From: Saprospiraceae bacterium
GTDB lineage: Bacteria > Bacteroidota > Bacteroidia > Chitinophagales > Saprospiraceae
Assembly (NCBI GenBank): GCA_016718205.1
Contig: JADKEB010000033.1
Location: 372,001 to 436,000 of the forward strand
Direction of reading: 5' to 3'
DNA length: 64,000 bases
Shown: positions 36,663-46,651 of the stretch, piece by piece
Numbering within the stretch: the first letter of the stretch is position 1
Layout: every line of letters begins with the position of its first letter
The notes under the pieces: generated by a model
What the model was told of the DNA's origin: nothing
Databases searched by the model: none
What the model saw: the letters and a program-made list of their open reading frames with translations, nothing else
Position numbers and translations under genes: made by a program

Positions 36663-38147
36663 ATGAATGATAAAATAGTGAGAGAAGCCATCAATGCGCA
36701 TCTTCAGATGGAGACAAGACGCAATTTTATAAAACAGAGTTTTCTGGGTTTGGGTGGCCTTGCACTTGGTGCGATGATGTCTTGCAACAACACTCCGGGC
36801 AAACCCATCAGTTATTTTGACCCTAAAAATCCATTAGCTCCGCGTCCTCCGCACTTCGCTCCCAAAGCGAGATCAGTCATATATTTGCACATGGCTGGTG
36901 CACCTTCCCAATTAGAATTATTTGACTACAAACCCGAATTGGCCAAATTAGATGGTCAGGATTGTCCTCAGTCATTTTTAGAAGGCAAAAAATTTGCATT
37001 TATCAGAGGCGTCCCCAAAATGCTGGCTTCTACCGCTGAATTTAAAAAACACGGAGAAAGTGGGGCTACTATAAGTAATTATCTGCCACATCTGTCCACA
37101 GTAGCTGATGAGATCAGTTTTCTGAAAGCTGTAAGTACGGATCAGTTCAATCACGCTCCGGCACAATTGCTCATGCATACAGGATCGGCAAGATTGGGCA
37201 GGCCGAGTATGGGTGCGTGGGCGACCTATGGTTTGGGCAGTGTAAATGCTGATTTGCCTGCGTTTATCGTATTAACATCAGGAGGCAATAATCCGGATGC
37301 GGGCAAAAGCATCTGGGGAAGTGGATTTTTGCCTTCGGTCTATCAAGGAGTACAATGCAGATCACATGGACAACCGGTGTTGTTTCTGGATGACCCTAAA
37401 GGCCTGAACAGAGACCTGAGAAAGTTATCAATTGATGCCATCAATGAAGTCAATCAGGCAGAGTATAATGAGTATCAGGACCCTGAGATTTTGAGCAGAA
37501 TCAACCAATATGAGATGGCGTTCAGAATGCAGATTTCTGCACCGGAAGTGATGAATATATATGACGAGCCTCAGTATATTCACGATATGTATGGGACCAG
37601 TCCGGGTAAAGCTACTTTTGCCAACAATGTACTGCTTGCCCGAAAACTTGTGGAGAACGGTGTTCGTTTTGTACAACTTTTTGACTGGGGATGGGACACA
37701 CATGGTACCGGGGCCAATGAATCAGTGGATATCGGTCTTCAGAATAAATGCAGGCAAACAGACAAAGCCATCACCGCACTGATCCTGGATCTGAAACAAA
37801 GAGGGCTGCTCGACGAAACCCTCATCGTTTGGGGTGGAGAATTCGGTCGTACACCTATGGCAGAAAATCGGGAAGGTAAGCCAAATGCGTTCAAAGGCAG
37901 GGATCATCATGCTGAAGCATTTACTATGTGGATGGCTGGTGGCGGAATCAAAAGAGGACATACATATGGTGCCACAGATGAATTAGGCTATTATGCTACA
38001 GAAGGCAAACTGGAAGTATTTGACATACAAGCGACTATACTGAATCGACTGGGTTTTGATCATGAAAAACTGACGTATGAATTTCAGGGACGGCCATTTA
38101 GATTGACAGATGTTGAAGGAAAAGTGATTCATGAAATACTTGCGTAG
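36663..38147 (+). CDS. DUF1501 family protein
   Basis: 494 residues with a twin-arginine-like start (TRRNFIKQSFLGLGGLALGA at about 18-37) and a cysteine just after it (MMSC), so it is exported and may be lipid-linked. The body is DUF1501, an alkaline-phosphatase/sulfatase-fold relative: YLHMAGAPSQLELFDYKPEL, WDTH and GGEFGRTP motifs are visible. DUF1501 genes regularly follow DUF1549/DUF1553 genes, as here, 3 bp apart. The reaction is not established. Confidence 0.93.
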   Translation: MNDKIVREAINAHLQMETRRNFIKQSFLGLGGLALGAMMSCNNTPGKPISYFDPKNPLAPRPPHFAPKARSVIYLHMAGAPSQLELFDYKPELAKLDGQDCPQSFLEGKKFAFIRGVPKMLASTAEFKKHGESGATISNYLPHLSTVADEISFLKAVSTDQFNHAPAQLLMHTGSARLGRPSMGAWATYGLGSVNADLPAFIVLTSGGNNPDAGKSIWGSGFLPSVYQGVQCRSHGQPVLFLDDPKGLNRDLRKLSIDAINEVNQAEYNEYQDPEILSRINQYEMAFRMQISAPEVMNIYDEPQYIHDMYGTSPGKATFANNVLLARKLVENGVRFVQLFDWGWDTHGTGANESVDIGLQNKCRQTDKAITALILDLKQRGLLDETLIVWGGEFGRTPMAENREGKPNAFKGRDHHAEAFTMWMAGGGIKRGHTYGATDELGYYATEGKLEVFDIQATILNRLGFDHEKLTYEFQGRPFRLTDVEGKVIHEILA

Positions 38148-38156
38148 TATGATATT

Positions 38157-38222
38157 TATACTCAAAATAAATTGGTTTGCGAAAATTTCATTAACTATTT
38201 TGTTTTATTCATTTTGAGTATA
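38157..38222. repeat. 66-bp miniature inverted repeat
   Basis: Perfect 12-bp arms TATACTCAAAAT and ATTTTGAGTATA enclose an A+T-rich centre with further partial pairing. It lies just after the DUF1501 stop. It could be a terminator without a T run or a small MITE. Confidence 0.5.
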
Positions 38223-38275
38223 ATGGCGACAGAATTATTTGAAAAATAAATTCTCGTCGGTATAGACATCAGAAT

Positions 38276-38319
38276 GTGTCCATATTTAAACCCGCACTTT
38301 AAATATGGACACCTTTTTT
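38276..38319 (+). terminator. Intrinsic terminator between the DUF1501 and isomerase genes
   Basis: Perfect 15-bp stem GTGTCCATATTTAAA (38276-38290) with its complement at 38298-38312 and a 7-nt loop, then CTTTTTT. It separates the cytochrome/DUF1501 unit from the isomerase/cytochrome unit, though some read-through is possible. Confidence 0.75.
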
Positions 38320-38387
38320 AAAGTATCACTTTAAAATTGGACATAAAATTTAAAGTTTGTAGAATATATGAAACAATAAAGATATAA

Positions 38388-39290
38388 ATGAAACGCAGAA
38401 CATTTTTACAATCTTCCATGGCTGTGCCAGCTGTCATTATGTCCGCAGGGGATGTATTTCCAGTAAAAACCAATCTTCAGGTAAAAATATTGAATACCGA
38501 CTGGGGATTTTCGGGTACAACGGAGGAGTTTTGCAAAAAAACAAAAGAAGCCGGATATGAAGGTATTGAAGTTTGGTGGCCTGGCCATGAAAAATTTAAA
38601 TCTTTGGCAGGTGTTTTGCAAAAATATGAACTGGAAGTAGGTTTTTTATGTAGAGGGCATGCTTCTGAATTTACAAAACATACCGCAGAATTTAAAGAAG
38701 CTGTAGAAGCGGCCACATCTGCTATCAGTCAAAAACCACTTTATATCAATTGCCATTCAGGCAAAGATTTTTTCAGCTTTGATCAAAATGCTGCATTGAT
38801 TGAATTTACCCTGGAAAAGGAAGCCAAAACCGGCATAGAAATCCTTCACGAAACCCATCGTGGCAGGATGTGTTACTCCGCACCTGTCACTAAGATGTTT
38901 TTGGATCGATATACCAAGATGAAATTAACACTTGACATTTCTCACTGGACCAATGTACACGAATCGATGTTGGACAATCAGAAAGAGACGATAGATCAGG
39001 CACTGAATCATACGCAACATATCCACGCCAGGGTCGGTCATGAAGAAGGTCCCCAGGTCAATGACCCGAGAGCGCCCGAATGGACAGAACACGTGGAAAA
39101 ACATCTGTTATGGTGGGATAAGGTGGTGGCACGAAGAGAAAAATCAGGGTACAAACATATTTCTTTCACCACTGAATTTGGTCCGCCAAATTACTTACAA
39201 GCTTTGCCATATACCCGTCAAGCGGTAGCCAATCAATGGGATATCAACATACATATGAAAAACCTGTTAAAAAGAAGATATACTTTATGA
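38388..39290 (+). CDS. Xylose-isomerase-like TIM-barrel sugar epimerase/isomerase
   Basis: 300 residues. The start MKRRTFLQSSMAVPAVIM is a Tat-like signal, implying a periplasmic enzyme. The body is an AP-endonuclease-2/xylose-isomerase-like barrel: GYEGIEVWWPG (about 55-65), ILHETHRGR (Glu and His of the metal site), LTLDISHW and HIHARVGHEEGPQ. Exported members of this family sit in sugar-oxidation loci and some act on 3-keto sugars. It overlaps the next gene by 4 bp (ATGA). Confidence 0.88.
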   Translation: MKRRTFLQSSMAVPAVIMSAGDVFPVKTNLQVKILNTDWGFSGTTEEFCKKTKEAGYEGIEVWWPGHEKFKSLAGVLQKYELEVGFLCRGHASEFTKHTAEFKEAVEAATSAISQKPLYINCHSGKDFFSFDQNAALIEFTLEKEAKTGIEILHETHRGRMCYSAPVTKMFLDRYTKMKLTLDISHWTNVHESMLDNQKETIDQALNHTQHIHARVGHEEGPQVNDPRAPEWTEHVEKHLLWWDKVVARREKSGYKHISFTTEFGPPNYLQALPYTRQAVANQWDINIHMKNLLKRRYTL

Positions 39291-40642
39291 TTCAGGAAAT
39301 ATTTGGAAAAATCCATCCTTTGGTGGTGCATCTGCCTATAGGTATATTGGTACTCGCTATGATTTTAAAGATGTACTCGGGATATCGATACCAACAAGAG
39401 ATCAAAACTTTGATGCCTTTGCTGTTAAAAATTGCCTTTGCTGCGTGTCTTTTTGCGAGCATCACCGGATTTGTGCTTCACCTGTCAGGTGAGTACGATG
39501 ATACATTGGTACACAACCATATGTATCTCGGCATAGGTCTTACTATCATGGTGGTTGGCCTATATTTTACCTTCCAACATCAACGTCTTCAGAATGTACT
39601 TTGGGTGACGACCGCTATTATATTGACCATCACAGGGCATCTGGGAGGAAGCCTTACCCATGGAGAGCATTATCTTTCACTTACTAAGCATGAAGATATA
39701 CAAAAACCCAAAATTGATATGAACCATTCGGTGGTTTTCAGTGATGTGATCCAACCGATACTGCAGGAAAAATGTGTCTCTTGCCATTCAGACAAAAAAC
39801 AAAAGGGTGACCTTCGCCTTGACTCATATGACCACATCATCAAAGGTGGTGAGAACGGAGCCATCATCTTAAAAGGAAATTCTGCCGAAAGCACGATGAT
39901 GAAAAAAATCCATTTACCGGAGTCGGATGAAGAACATATGCCTCCCAAAGGCAAACCGCAACTCAACAATGATGAAATAAAACTGATCGTTTGGTGGATC
40001 GATAATAGTGCTGATAAAGACAAAACCATTGCTTCATTGTCTCCGGGGCCGGATATCAAGCCCTTACTACTTGGCTTGAGCCAGCAAACATCTCCAAAAG
40101 AAGTACAACTTCCAAAGATCGGCCAAGCAGACCCTAAAGTAATCGAAGCACTTAAAAAATATGGCATCATTGTGCATACCGTATCCCAGGTCGACAACTA
40201 TCTCACAATTGACCTCACTTATTGCAAAGATCTTACACAAAGCCAATTGAATGAACTATTGCCATTAAAGTCCCACATCATCGGATTGAAAGCCACAAGT
40301 TGTCAGCTCATCGATGAGCTCATCCCGATTGTGAGTCAGATGGATAACCTAACGACGCTTTTTCTCGACCATTCAAATATATCAGATACGCATCTTTCTC
40401 CACTCAATGTCTTGAAAAGACTGGAATTCATCAACCTGGCACATACATCTGTGACCAATGCCGGACTAAAACAGCTGAAAATTCCTTCACTTCAAAAAGT
40501 CTATTTGTATGGAAGCAAAATTGATAAAAATTCATTAAGTAATATATACGATCAATTTCCTACTGTATATTTGGATTCCGGTGGTTATGTCGTGCCAATA
40601 TTGGTGAGTGACACTACTGAAGCTATCAGTCCGGATAAATAA
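39287..40642 (+). CDS. DUF2231-like membrane protein with cytochrome c and leucine-rich repeats
   Basis: 451 residues from ATG 39287, whose ATG overlaps the previous stop; a longer TTG frame is rejected. Four hydrophobic helices (about 10-125, opening IFGKIHPLVVHLPIG) form a DUF2231-like unit. A PSCyt1 domain follows with haem motif CVSCH (about 162-166), then leucine-rich repeats at about 330-430 (LTTLFLDHSNI, LEFINLAHTSV, LQKVYLYGSKI). It probably passes electrons from periplasmic sugar oxidation to the membrane. Membrane anchor, haem domain and LRR in one protein is a combination also known from planctomycete-like loci. Confidence 0.88.
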   Translation: MIQEIFGKIHPLVVHLPIGILVLAMILKMYSGYRYQQEIKTLMPLLLKIAFAACLFASITGFVLHLSGEYDDTLVHNHMYLGIGLTIMVVGLYFTFQHQRLQNVLWVTTAIILTITGHLGGSLTHGEHYLSLTKHEDIQKPKIDMNHSVVFSDVIQPILQEKCVSCHSDKKQKGDLRLDSYDHIIKGGENGAIILKGNSAESTMMKKIHLPESDEEHMPPKGKPQLNNDEIKLIVWWIDNSADKDKTIASLSPGPDIKPLLLGLSQQTSPKEVQLPKIGQADPKVIEALKKYGIIVHTVSQVDNYLTIDLTYCKDLTQSQLNELLPLKSHIIGLKATSCQLIDELIPIVSQMDNLTTLFLDHSNISDTHLSPLNVLKRLEFINLAHTSVTNAGLKQLKIPSLQKVYLYGSKIDKNSLSNIYDQFPTVYLDSGGYVVPILVSDTTEAISPDK

Positions 40643-40715
40643 AAGATTTTCTTATCCGTTATATACTCCATATCATAATTAATATTAACTTCGTTACTAA
40701 TAATAAAATATCGAT

Positions 40716-41710
40716 TTGATAGATGTACCATTTGGTTCCCGTTCAGAGGTAATGAGAGCCATGACAGATTTTGTAGCAGAATCTGTTGAAACTTTTTTAA
40801 AACCTATAGAAACCAACTGGCAACCGAGTGATTTTTGCCTGATGCTGCTATCCAGGATGATTTTTTTAGCAAGGTTAAAGATATACAAGGTGCCGCTCAA
40901 GGATTATCCTATGATGTACTGACCGTATTGGTAGGAGACACCATCACTGAGGAAGCGCTTCCAACCTATGAAACATGGTTGAGCCGGATCGAAGGAATCC
41001 ATGAATCCGATAGAGATCATCCCTGGCAACTTTGGGTAAGGGCGTGGACAGCAGAAGAAAACAGGCATGGTGACCTGCTCAACAAATATCTGTACCTGTC
41101 AGGCCGTGTCAATATGAGGGAGTTTGAAAAATCTACACAATTCCTCATAGCAGATGGGTTTAATATCGAAACAGGTCAGGACCCTTACCGCAATTTTATC
41201 TATACAAGTTTTCAGGAATTGGCTACCAATATATCACACAGGAGGGTAGCAACGCTGGCCAAACAGCAAGGAGATCAGCTTCTTTCAAAAATCAACGGTG
41301 TCATAGCAGCTGATGAGATGAGACACGCAAAGGCATATTCTGCTTTTATCAAAAAAATATTTGAGTATGATGCCAATGAAGTTTTGATAGCTTTTGAAGA
41401 CATGATGCGCAAAAAGATTGTGATGCCGGCGCATTTTTTACGTGAGACAGGTATGGAAGTCGGTGGTCTTTGGGGCCATTTTACAGACGCTGCTCAGCGT
41501 ATAGGTGTTTATACGGCTGTAGATTATGCAAATATATTAAAAGGTTTGGTAGCTGATTGGGGTCTGGAACACCTTGGAAGCCTCAATGAAGCAGGTGAAA
41601 AGTCCAGAGACTATCTGGTAAAACTGCCGGATAGATTGCTAAAAATCACCGATAGAATGGTAAATCCAGTAAACGAATATGAGTTTAAGTGGATTGGGGT
41701 GAGAGGCTGA
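40716..41710 (+). pseudogene. Acyl-[acyl-carrier-protein] desaturase, one frameshift
   Basis: The N-terminal part starting at TTG 40716 (SRSEVMRAMTDFVAESVETF) continues in another frame from about 40832 (PDAAIQDDFF onward). One T missing from the T5 run near 40829-40833 would join them (QPSDF then LPDAAI). The main part has both di-iron motifs, EENRHGD and DEMRHAK. These enzymes insert a double bond into acyl-ACP. At about 330 residues the restored protein has family length. Every other feature is intact, so a sequencing error is more likely than true loss. Confidence 0.88.
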
Positions 41711-41730
41711 TACCCAGAAATATTATGGGT

Positions 41731-42294
41731 TTAACTTTTCTTTACAAATTTTGTGAGCAAAAAAATCTGCTGGTCATTGACTCTGCCTTCGATAAGTTCA
41801 GGATTGTCCTGCACCAATGAAATCCGGCGTACAGAAGTCCCTCTTTGGCCGTAAAATTGGCCCTTTACATCCAGATCCTTAATAATAACCACTGTATCGC
41901 CAGAGAGTAAAATGTTTCCGTTACTATCTTTATGAACATTGACATCACCACCAGAACCATCTGCCCATTCGAGTGTTTCATCATCCATATAGATCATACC
42001 GAGCAAATCCTGAGCCCAATCCTGATCACTTAATGCCTGCAACATGCGGTAAGATATCACCTGAACAGCCGGCACTGAACTCCACATGCAGTCATTGATA
42101 CATCTCCAGTGTGTCGTGTCAATCATTTCGGGTTTTTCCAGCTGTTCCTGACAAATACCACATATGGCTACCTGCTCATCGACATGATTACCGGTTTTGG
42201 GAGGAACCACATATGGAAATAGCTTGCCCCCTGCTCCACAGATTTCGCACTTTGACTTACACCTGGCTGTAAGTTCGGTAGATAGTAAACTCAT
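41731..42294 (-). CDS. PhnA/YjdM-like zinc-ribbon protein
   Basis: 187 residues. Two CxxC pairs (CKSKCEIC region and CGIC, about 12-48) form an N-terminal zinc ribbon. The C-terminal 70 residues are a PhnA domain (LLSGDTVVIIKDLDVKG). The family was named for alkylphosphonate loci but is not itself needed for phosphonate breakdown; the function is unsettled. No phn genes are nearby. It converges with the desaturase gene. Confidence 0.85.
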   Translation of the reverse strand: MSLLSTELTARCKSKCEICGAGGKLFPYVVPPKTGNHVDEQVAICGICQEQLEKPEMIDTTHWRCINDCMWSSVPAVQVISYRMLQALSDQDWAQDLLGMIYMDDETLEWADGSGGDVNVHKDSNGNILLSGDTVVIIKDLDVKGQFYGQRGTSVRRISLVQDNPELIEGRVNDQQIFLLTKFVKKS

Positions 42295-42647
42295 AGTAAA
42301 ATAAATTTTTATCCCGCAAAGGTAGGGTTTTTAATTGCCTTTTTCTTTTTATTCTGTGCCTGCCATTTTTGGACAGTTAAAAAAAATCTGCGTAGGGTCT
42401 GCCCACACTCATTCCTTTTCAAAAAGGATAAAAGTACTATTCGGCTCATTCAATACCTTACCAATCAGTTTTTATCATTGTACATCATGAAGGGGCGGCC
42501 TGTTGGATAACAGGTTTTGAATGACTCATTGGAAATAATTGGTGATACAAGATCCGATGATGTACCATATAAACAACATGCCTGCAAAGAGATTAAAAAT
42601 GTTTTCTTTCCGGATCGGAAAACTACCCAACTAATTGTTATACAGAA
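42295..42647. other. Intergenic gap, nothing recognised
   Basis: 353 bp between the PhnA-like start and the transhydrogenase end. Stops occur in all frames and there are no strong hairpins or repeats that I can see. Confidence 0.6.
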
Positions 42648-44039
42648 TTACATTTCCTTAATTTCATTCACAACTTTTGTCAGTGTAGCTTTAGCATCTC
42701 CGAACAGCATGAGACAATTGGGGTAACCAAACAGTTCGTTTTCGATGCCTGCATACCCGGATGCCATACTTCTTTTGCTCACAATGACAGTTTTGGCTTT
42801 GTCAGCATTGATGATCGGCATTCCAAAAATCGGCGAATTTTTATCGTGTCTCGCTGCAGGATTCACTACATCATTGGCTCCCACCACATAGACTATGTCC
42901 GTATTGGCCAGATCGTCGTCAATTTCTTCCGGCTCGAGGAGTCTGTCGTAAGGTACGTTGGACTCTGCGAGCAATACGTTCATGTGTCCGGGCATCCTTC
43001 CCGCCACCGGATGTATCGCAAAACGTACATTGATATTCTTTTTTAAAAGAACATCCATCAATTCTTTGATGATGTGTTGAGCCTGAGCGACCGCCATACC
43101 ATAACCTGGTACAATAACTACTGATGAAGCACTGTCAAACAAGATTGCTGCTTCTTCTACACCAACTTCTTTTACTACCATGTCAGATTTACCTCCTGCT
43201 GAAGGGGTCGATCCTGAAGTCTGCCCAAATCCACCCATCACGACGTTGAGCAATGAACGGTTCATACCTTTGCACATGATATTTGTCAATATGATACCTG
43301 ACGATCCCACCAATGCTCCGGCAACAATCAACATATAATTATTTAAGACGAAGCCAGTAGCACAAGCAGCCATACCGGAATATGAGTTGAGCAAAGAAAT
43401 CACTACAGGCATATCTGCTCCACCGATAGGGATGACTACCAGAATACCAAGAATCAGCGATATGGCTACCAAAGCCCAAAGACCAATCATCATATCTTGT
43501 TGCCACAAAACTAATCCGCCTCCTACAAAAGCCACAACAAGAAGCAATAAATTAACGAAATGCTGACCTGTAAATACGATGGCATTTCCGCTTACTTTTC
43601 CGCTGAGTTTACCATATGCTACCATAGATCCGGTAAAAGTGATACCTCCTATCAGTATGGAGACCAGAATACTTACAAGCGTAATATTGTCTATTATCTC
43701 GCCGTTTTCAACGGACTCTAACCAAAAATCAGAAAGACCCACAAATAAAGAAGCAAGACCACCAAACCCATTAAATATGGCGACCATTTCGGGCATTTCG
43801 GTCATTTGCACCTTTTGTGAAATATAGTATCCGATAGCAGAGCCTATGACAATACAGATCAGTACTTCCGGCAATGAAAGGATGTCAAGCTGAAACATTG
43901 TCGCAATGATGGCAATGATCATTCCAATAGCTGAAAGTTGATTGCCTTTACGTGCAGAAGCAGGTTTATTCAGCATCTTGATGCCGCTGATAAATAAAAT
44001 AGAAGCGACGAGATACGCTAATTTAACTATAATATCCAT
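42648..44039 (-). CDS. pntB: NAD(P) transhydrogenase beta subunit
   Basis: 463 residues: about eight to nine transmembrane helices to about residue 260, then the NADP-binding domain III (SVVIVPGYGMAVAQAQ, about 300-315; YVVGANDVVNPAA, about 395-407; MPIINADKAKTVIVSKRS). It couples proton entry to hydride transfer from NADH to NADP at the inner membrane. It is last in a three-gene operon with 2-10-bp gaps, the same split arrangement as in Rhodospirillum rubrum. Confidence 0.96.
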   Translation of the reverse strand: MDIIVKLAYLVASILFISGIKMLNKPASARKGNQLSAIGMIIAIIATMFQLDILSLPEVLICIVIGSAIGYYISQKVQMTEMPEMVAIFNGFGGLASLFVGLSDFWLESVENGEIIDNITLVSILVSILIGGITFTGSMVAYGKLSGKVSGNAIVFTGQHFVNLLLLVVAFVGGGLVLWQQDMMIGLWALVAISLILGILVVIPIGGADMPVVISLLNSYSGMAACATGFVLNNYMLIVAGALVGSSGIILTNIMCKGMNRSLLNVVMGGFGQTSGSTPSAGGKSDMVVKEVGVEEAAILFDSASSVVIVPGYGMAVAQAQHIIKELMDVLLKKNINVRFAIHPVAGRMPGHMNVLLAESNVPYDRLLEPEEIDDDLANTDIVYVVGANDVVNPAARHDKNSPIFGMPIINADKAKTVIVSKRSMASGYAGIENELFGYPNCLMLFGDAKATLTKVVNEIKEM

Positions 44040-44041
44040 AA

Positions 44042-44326
44042 TTATTTTTTAAACATCTTTAACATTCTGTCTGTCACAGCATAACCACCTATTACATTGA
44101 TCATGCCAAGGATGATAGCCAGCATACCCAGGATTTTGCTTACTGTGGTATAACCCAGTTCATTGCTGCATAAAATGGCACCAACTATAGTAATCCCTGA
44201 TATGGCATTTGAACCAGACATGAGCGGAGTATGCAATGTAGGTGGTACCTTAGCTATCAACTCAAATCCACAATAGCTTGCAAGCACAAGTATGTATATC
44301 AATATGATTAAGTATTCGACTGTCAT
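44042..44326 (-). CDS. pntAb: NAD(P) transhydrogenase alpha subunit, membrane part
   Basis: 94 residues with three transmembrane helices, including the conserved TPLMSGSNAISGITIVGAI segment of the alpha-subunit membrane part. It sits between the other two subunit genes with gaps of 2 and 10 bp. Confidence 0.94.
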   Translation of the reverse strand: MTVEYLIILIYILVLASYCGFELIAKVPPTLHTPLMSGSNAISGITIVGAILCSNELGYTTVSKILGMLAIILGMINVIGGYAVTDRMLKMFKK

Positions 44327-44336
44327 ATTTAAATCA

Positions 44337-45467
44337 TTATAGGTTTAGAATATTTTTAGTTGTTTCGTGAACGACCTGTCCCTGATGGGTGATAAGGCTT
44401 CCTTTGGTAATTTCTTCATCCATCTCCCACTTAAATCCGTCTTTTGTAGCCAGATAAGTGAGAAGTGCCGTAGTGTTGCGAGAGTACATTTCACTGGCAT
44501 TCTGTGACAACATGCCCGGAAGGTTTCTTTCACCTATGATGGTCACTCCATGATGATGTATTGTTTTTCCAGCCTCCGTTAGTGCACAGTTTCCTCCTGA
44601 TTCAGCTGCAAGATCAACGATGACCGAGCCCGTCTTCATGGTTTCTACCATTTCCTTTGTGACCAATACCGGTGATTTTTTACCTTGTACTGCAGCTGTG
44701 GTGATGACTAGATCCGCATCAGCTACATGTTTATTGATCATCTCTTTTTGTTTTCTGAGGTATTCCTCAGAGACTTCTTTGACATATCCTCCTTCCACCT
44801 TGACACTGTCGTCACCTTCTACTTGCAGAAAGCGTCCACCGAGCGACTCCACTTCTTCTTTAGTTCCTGGTCTGATATCAGTAACTTCCACTACAGCACC
44901 AAGTCTTTTTGCTGTCGCCAATGCTTGTAAACCTGCCACACCTGCTCCGAATATCAATACTCTTGAAGGCGTAATAGTACCGGCAGCTGTCATCATCAGT
45001 GGAAATATTTTACCAAGTGCATTAGCTCCCATCATGACCGCCTTATATCCTCCGAGACTTGCCTGTGAACTCAGGGCGTCCATTCTTTGTGCTTTTGTGG
45101 TTCTGGGTACCGCATCCATAGAAAAAGCAGATACTTTTCTTTTCATCAAGGCTTGTACCAACTCTGCATTTGAAAAGGCATACATGAAGGAAATCAGGAC
45201 ACTGCCTTCTTTCATCTTCGCAATTTCGTCAGCGAAAGGTGGGTTTACCTTAATAAATACGTCACCTGCGGATAACAAGTCTTCCTTACTTGTCGAAATA
45301 TGAGCGCCAGCATTGCGGTATTGATCGTCACTGATAAATGATCCATCTCCGGCACCGGACTCTATGTGGCATTCATATCCAGCTTTGGTCAGTGATTTGA
45401 CTCCGTCAGGTGTGAGTGCTACTCTTTTTTCTCCTTCACGGATTTCTTTAATTACAACTATCTTCAT
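44337..45467 (-). CDS. pntAa: NAD(P) transhydrogenase alpha subunit, NAD-binding part
   Basis: 376 residues, domain I of transhydrogenase, related to alanine dehydrogenase: start KIVVIKEIREGEKRVALTPD, dinucleotide-binding VLIFGAGVAGLQALATAKRL (about 169-188), the RQD-loop region at SSQASLGGYKAV, and the catalytic-domain stretch VITTAAVQGKKSPVLVT. It is first in the operon. Soluble, it docks on the membrane subunits. Confidence 0.96.
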   Translation of the reverse strand: MKIVVIKEIREGEKRVALTPDGVKSLTKAGYECHIESGAGDGSFISDDQYRNAGAHISTSKEDLLSAGDVFIKVNPPFADEIAKMKEGSVLISFMYAFSNAELVQALMKRKVSAFSMDAVPRTTKAQRMDALSSQASLGGYKAVMMGANALGKIFPLMMTAAGTITPSRVLIFGAGVAGLQALATAKRLGAVVEVTDIRPGTKEEVESLGGRFLQVEGDDSVKVEGGYVKEVSEEYLRKQKEMINKHVADADLVITTAAVQGKKSPVLVTKEMVETMKTGSVIVDLAAESGGNCALTEAGKTIHHHGVTIIGERNLPGMLSQNASEMYSRNTTALLTYLATKDGFKWEMDEEITKGSLITHQGQVVHETTKNILNL

Positions 45468-45949
45468 TTTAAAAAATCTACATCATTCACCAATTATACT
45501 CTTACATTCAAAAGATAAATAATCATTTTAATATTGTGGCGAAGATAAACATTTTATTCAACCTAAAATAAAATTCTAAATAAACAATTAATCTGTTTTT
45601 ATAAATGTCCAAATTATGATAATAAACAAAGTAAATATTTTCTTTCAAAACGAACACACGTGAGCTGTATAAAAAGGAATGAAATTATAGATCTTTCTAT
45701 AGTTGAAGTATGGTATTTATTTAGAACATCATTCATCATTCGTTTAAAACAAATATGAATCAAGAAGTTAATATTAGTGTTATGTTCAGGTTAAATTGAC
45801 AGATGACTTATTGTATCTTTTCCATTTGCTCTTCGTTGATGAACCCCTTCCTTAGCTAAGGCGAGGGTCGGGAACCCTCGCCTTGATGAAAAGAAAAATC
45901 TACTTATAATTGATCCATCATTCAACACTTAACATAACACTATACAACT
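45468..45949. other. Intergenic gap upstream of the transhydrogenase operon
   Basis: 482 bp without coding signs. It holds a strong G+C-rich hairpin at 45858-45884 (stem AAGGCGAGGGT / ACCCTCGCCTT, loop CGGGA) that stands out from the A+T-rich surroundings. There is no T run on either side, so it looks more like a REP-type element than a terminator. Confidence 0.55.
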
Positions 45950-46637
45950 TCAATCCACCCTGAATTTAAACCCGACTCGCGGTATATTTTCTATACCTAC
46001 AGATGGATCACCGGACAAAAATTTGCGAAGCCTCGAAATAAATACATCCAGGCTTCTGCCCAAAAATAATCATCTTTGCCCCAAAGCGCAATCAGGATAT
46101 CTCTCCTTTTGATGATTTTATTCCTGTTTTTATTGAAAAAAATGAGCAGATCTGCTTCTCTTCCAGTCAGCCTTACCATTCCGGATGGTGTTTTTAACTC
46201 CATATGATTGTAGTCAAAATGGAATGAACCTATATCAAATTTTATTTCTTCTGCAGGTGCCAGTATCGGCGTTGATACTTTCCTTTTCATGAAAATATTG
46301 ACTTTCAAAAGCAACTCTTCGATACTGAATGGTTTGAATATATAATCATCACCTCCGGTTTGGCGCCTTCCAGTTTGTCGTGAATCTGCACTCGGGCAGA
46401 AATAAAAATAACGGGAATGTGGGGATTTTTTTGTCTGATGGCCTTAGTAAGCGAAAAACCATCGAGGTTGGGCAGCATGACATCCAGGATACATATGTCA
46501 TATTCAAACTTATTGAAAGCCGTTAATGCTTCATCTCCTTTACTGAAATGATGTACATCATGTCCCGCAATCTGAAGACAATCCTTGACAACAAAACTCA
46601 GATTGGCGTCATCTTCCACATAAAACACTTTTGCCAT
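45950..46637 (-). pseudogene. OmpR-family response regulator, two frameshifts
   Basis: A receiver domain (FYVEDDANLSFVVKDCL, phosphorylation Asp in CILDVMLPNLDGF) is followed in a second frame by a winged-helix output domain (MVRLTGREADLLIFF, LIALWG) and in a third by the natural end (PRVGFKFRVD, stop 45950-45952). Restoring one A in the A run near 46354 and one T near 46071 gives one continuous protein of about 229 residues. Both lesions are single-base losses in homopolymers. It is the partner of the kinase directly upstream. Confidence 0.85.
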
Positions 46638-46651
46638 AAGCTTTAAAATAA

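Noticed and set aside
39670..40197. 175-codon open frame on the minus strand
   Set aside because: Shadow of the cytochrome/LRR gene, no family features.
44620..45303. 227-codon open frame on the plus strand
   Set aside because: It is exactly antisense to the well-supported transhydrogenase alpha gene and has Ser/Thr/Ala-rich shadow composition.
45858..45884. Terminator call for the GC-rich hairpin
   Set aside because: There is no T run on either strand after the stem.
46071..46360. Programmed frameshifting in the response regulator
   Set aside because: The two shifts lie at unrelated homopolymers, there is no slippery heptamer with a downstream structure, and the same error type occurs in many genes here.
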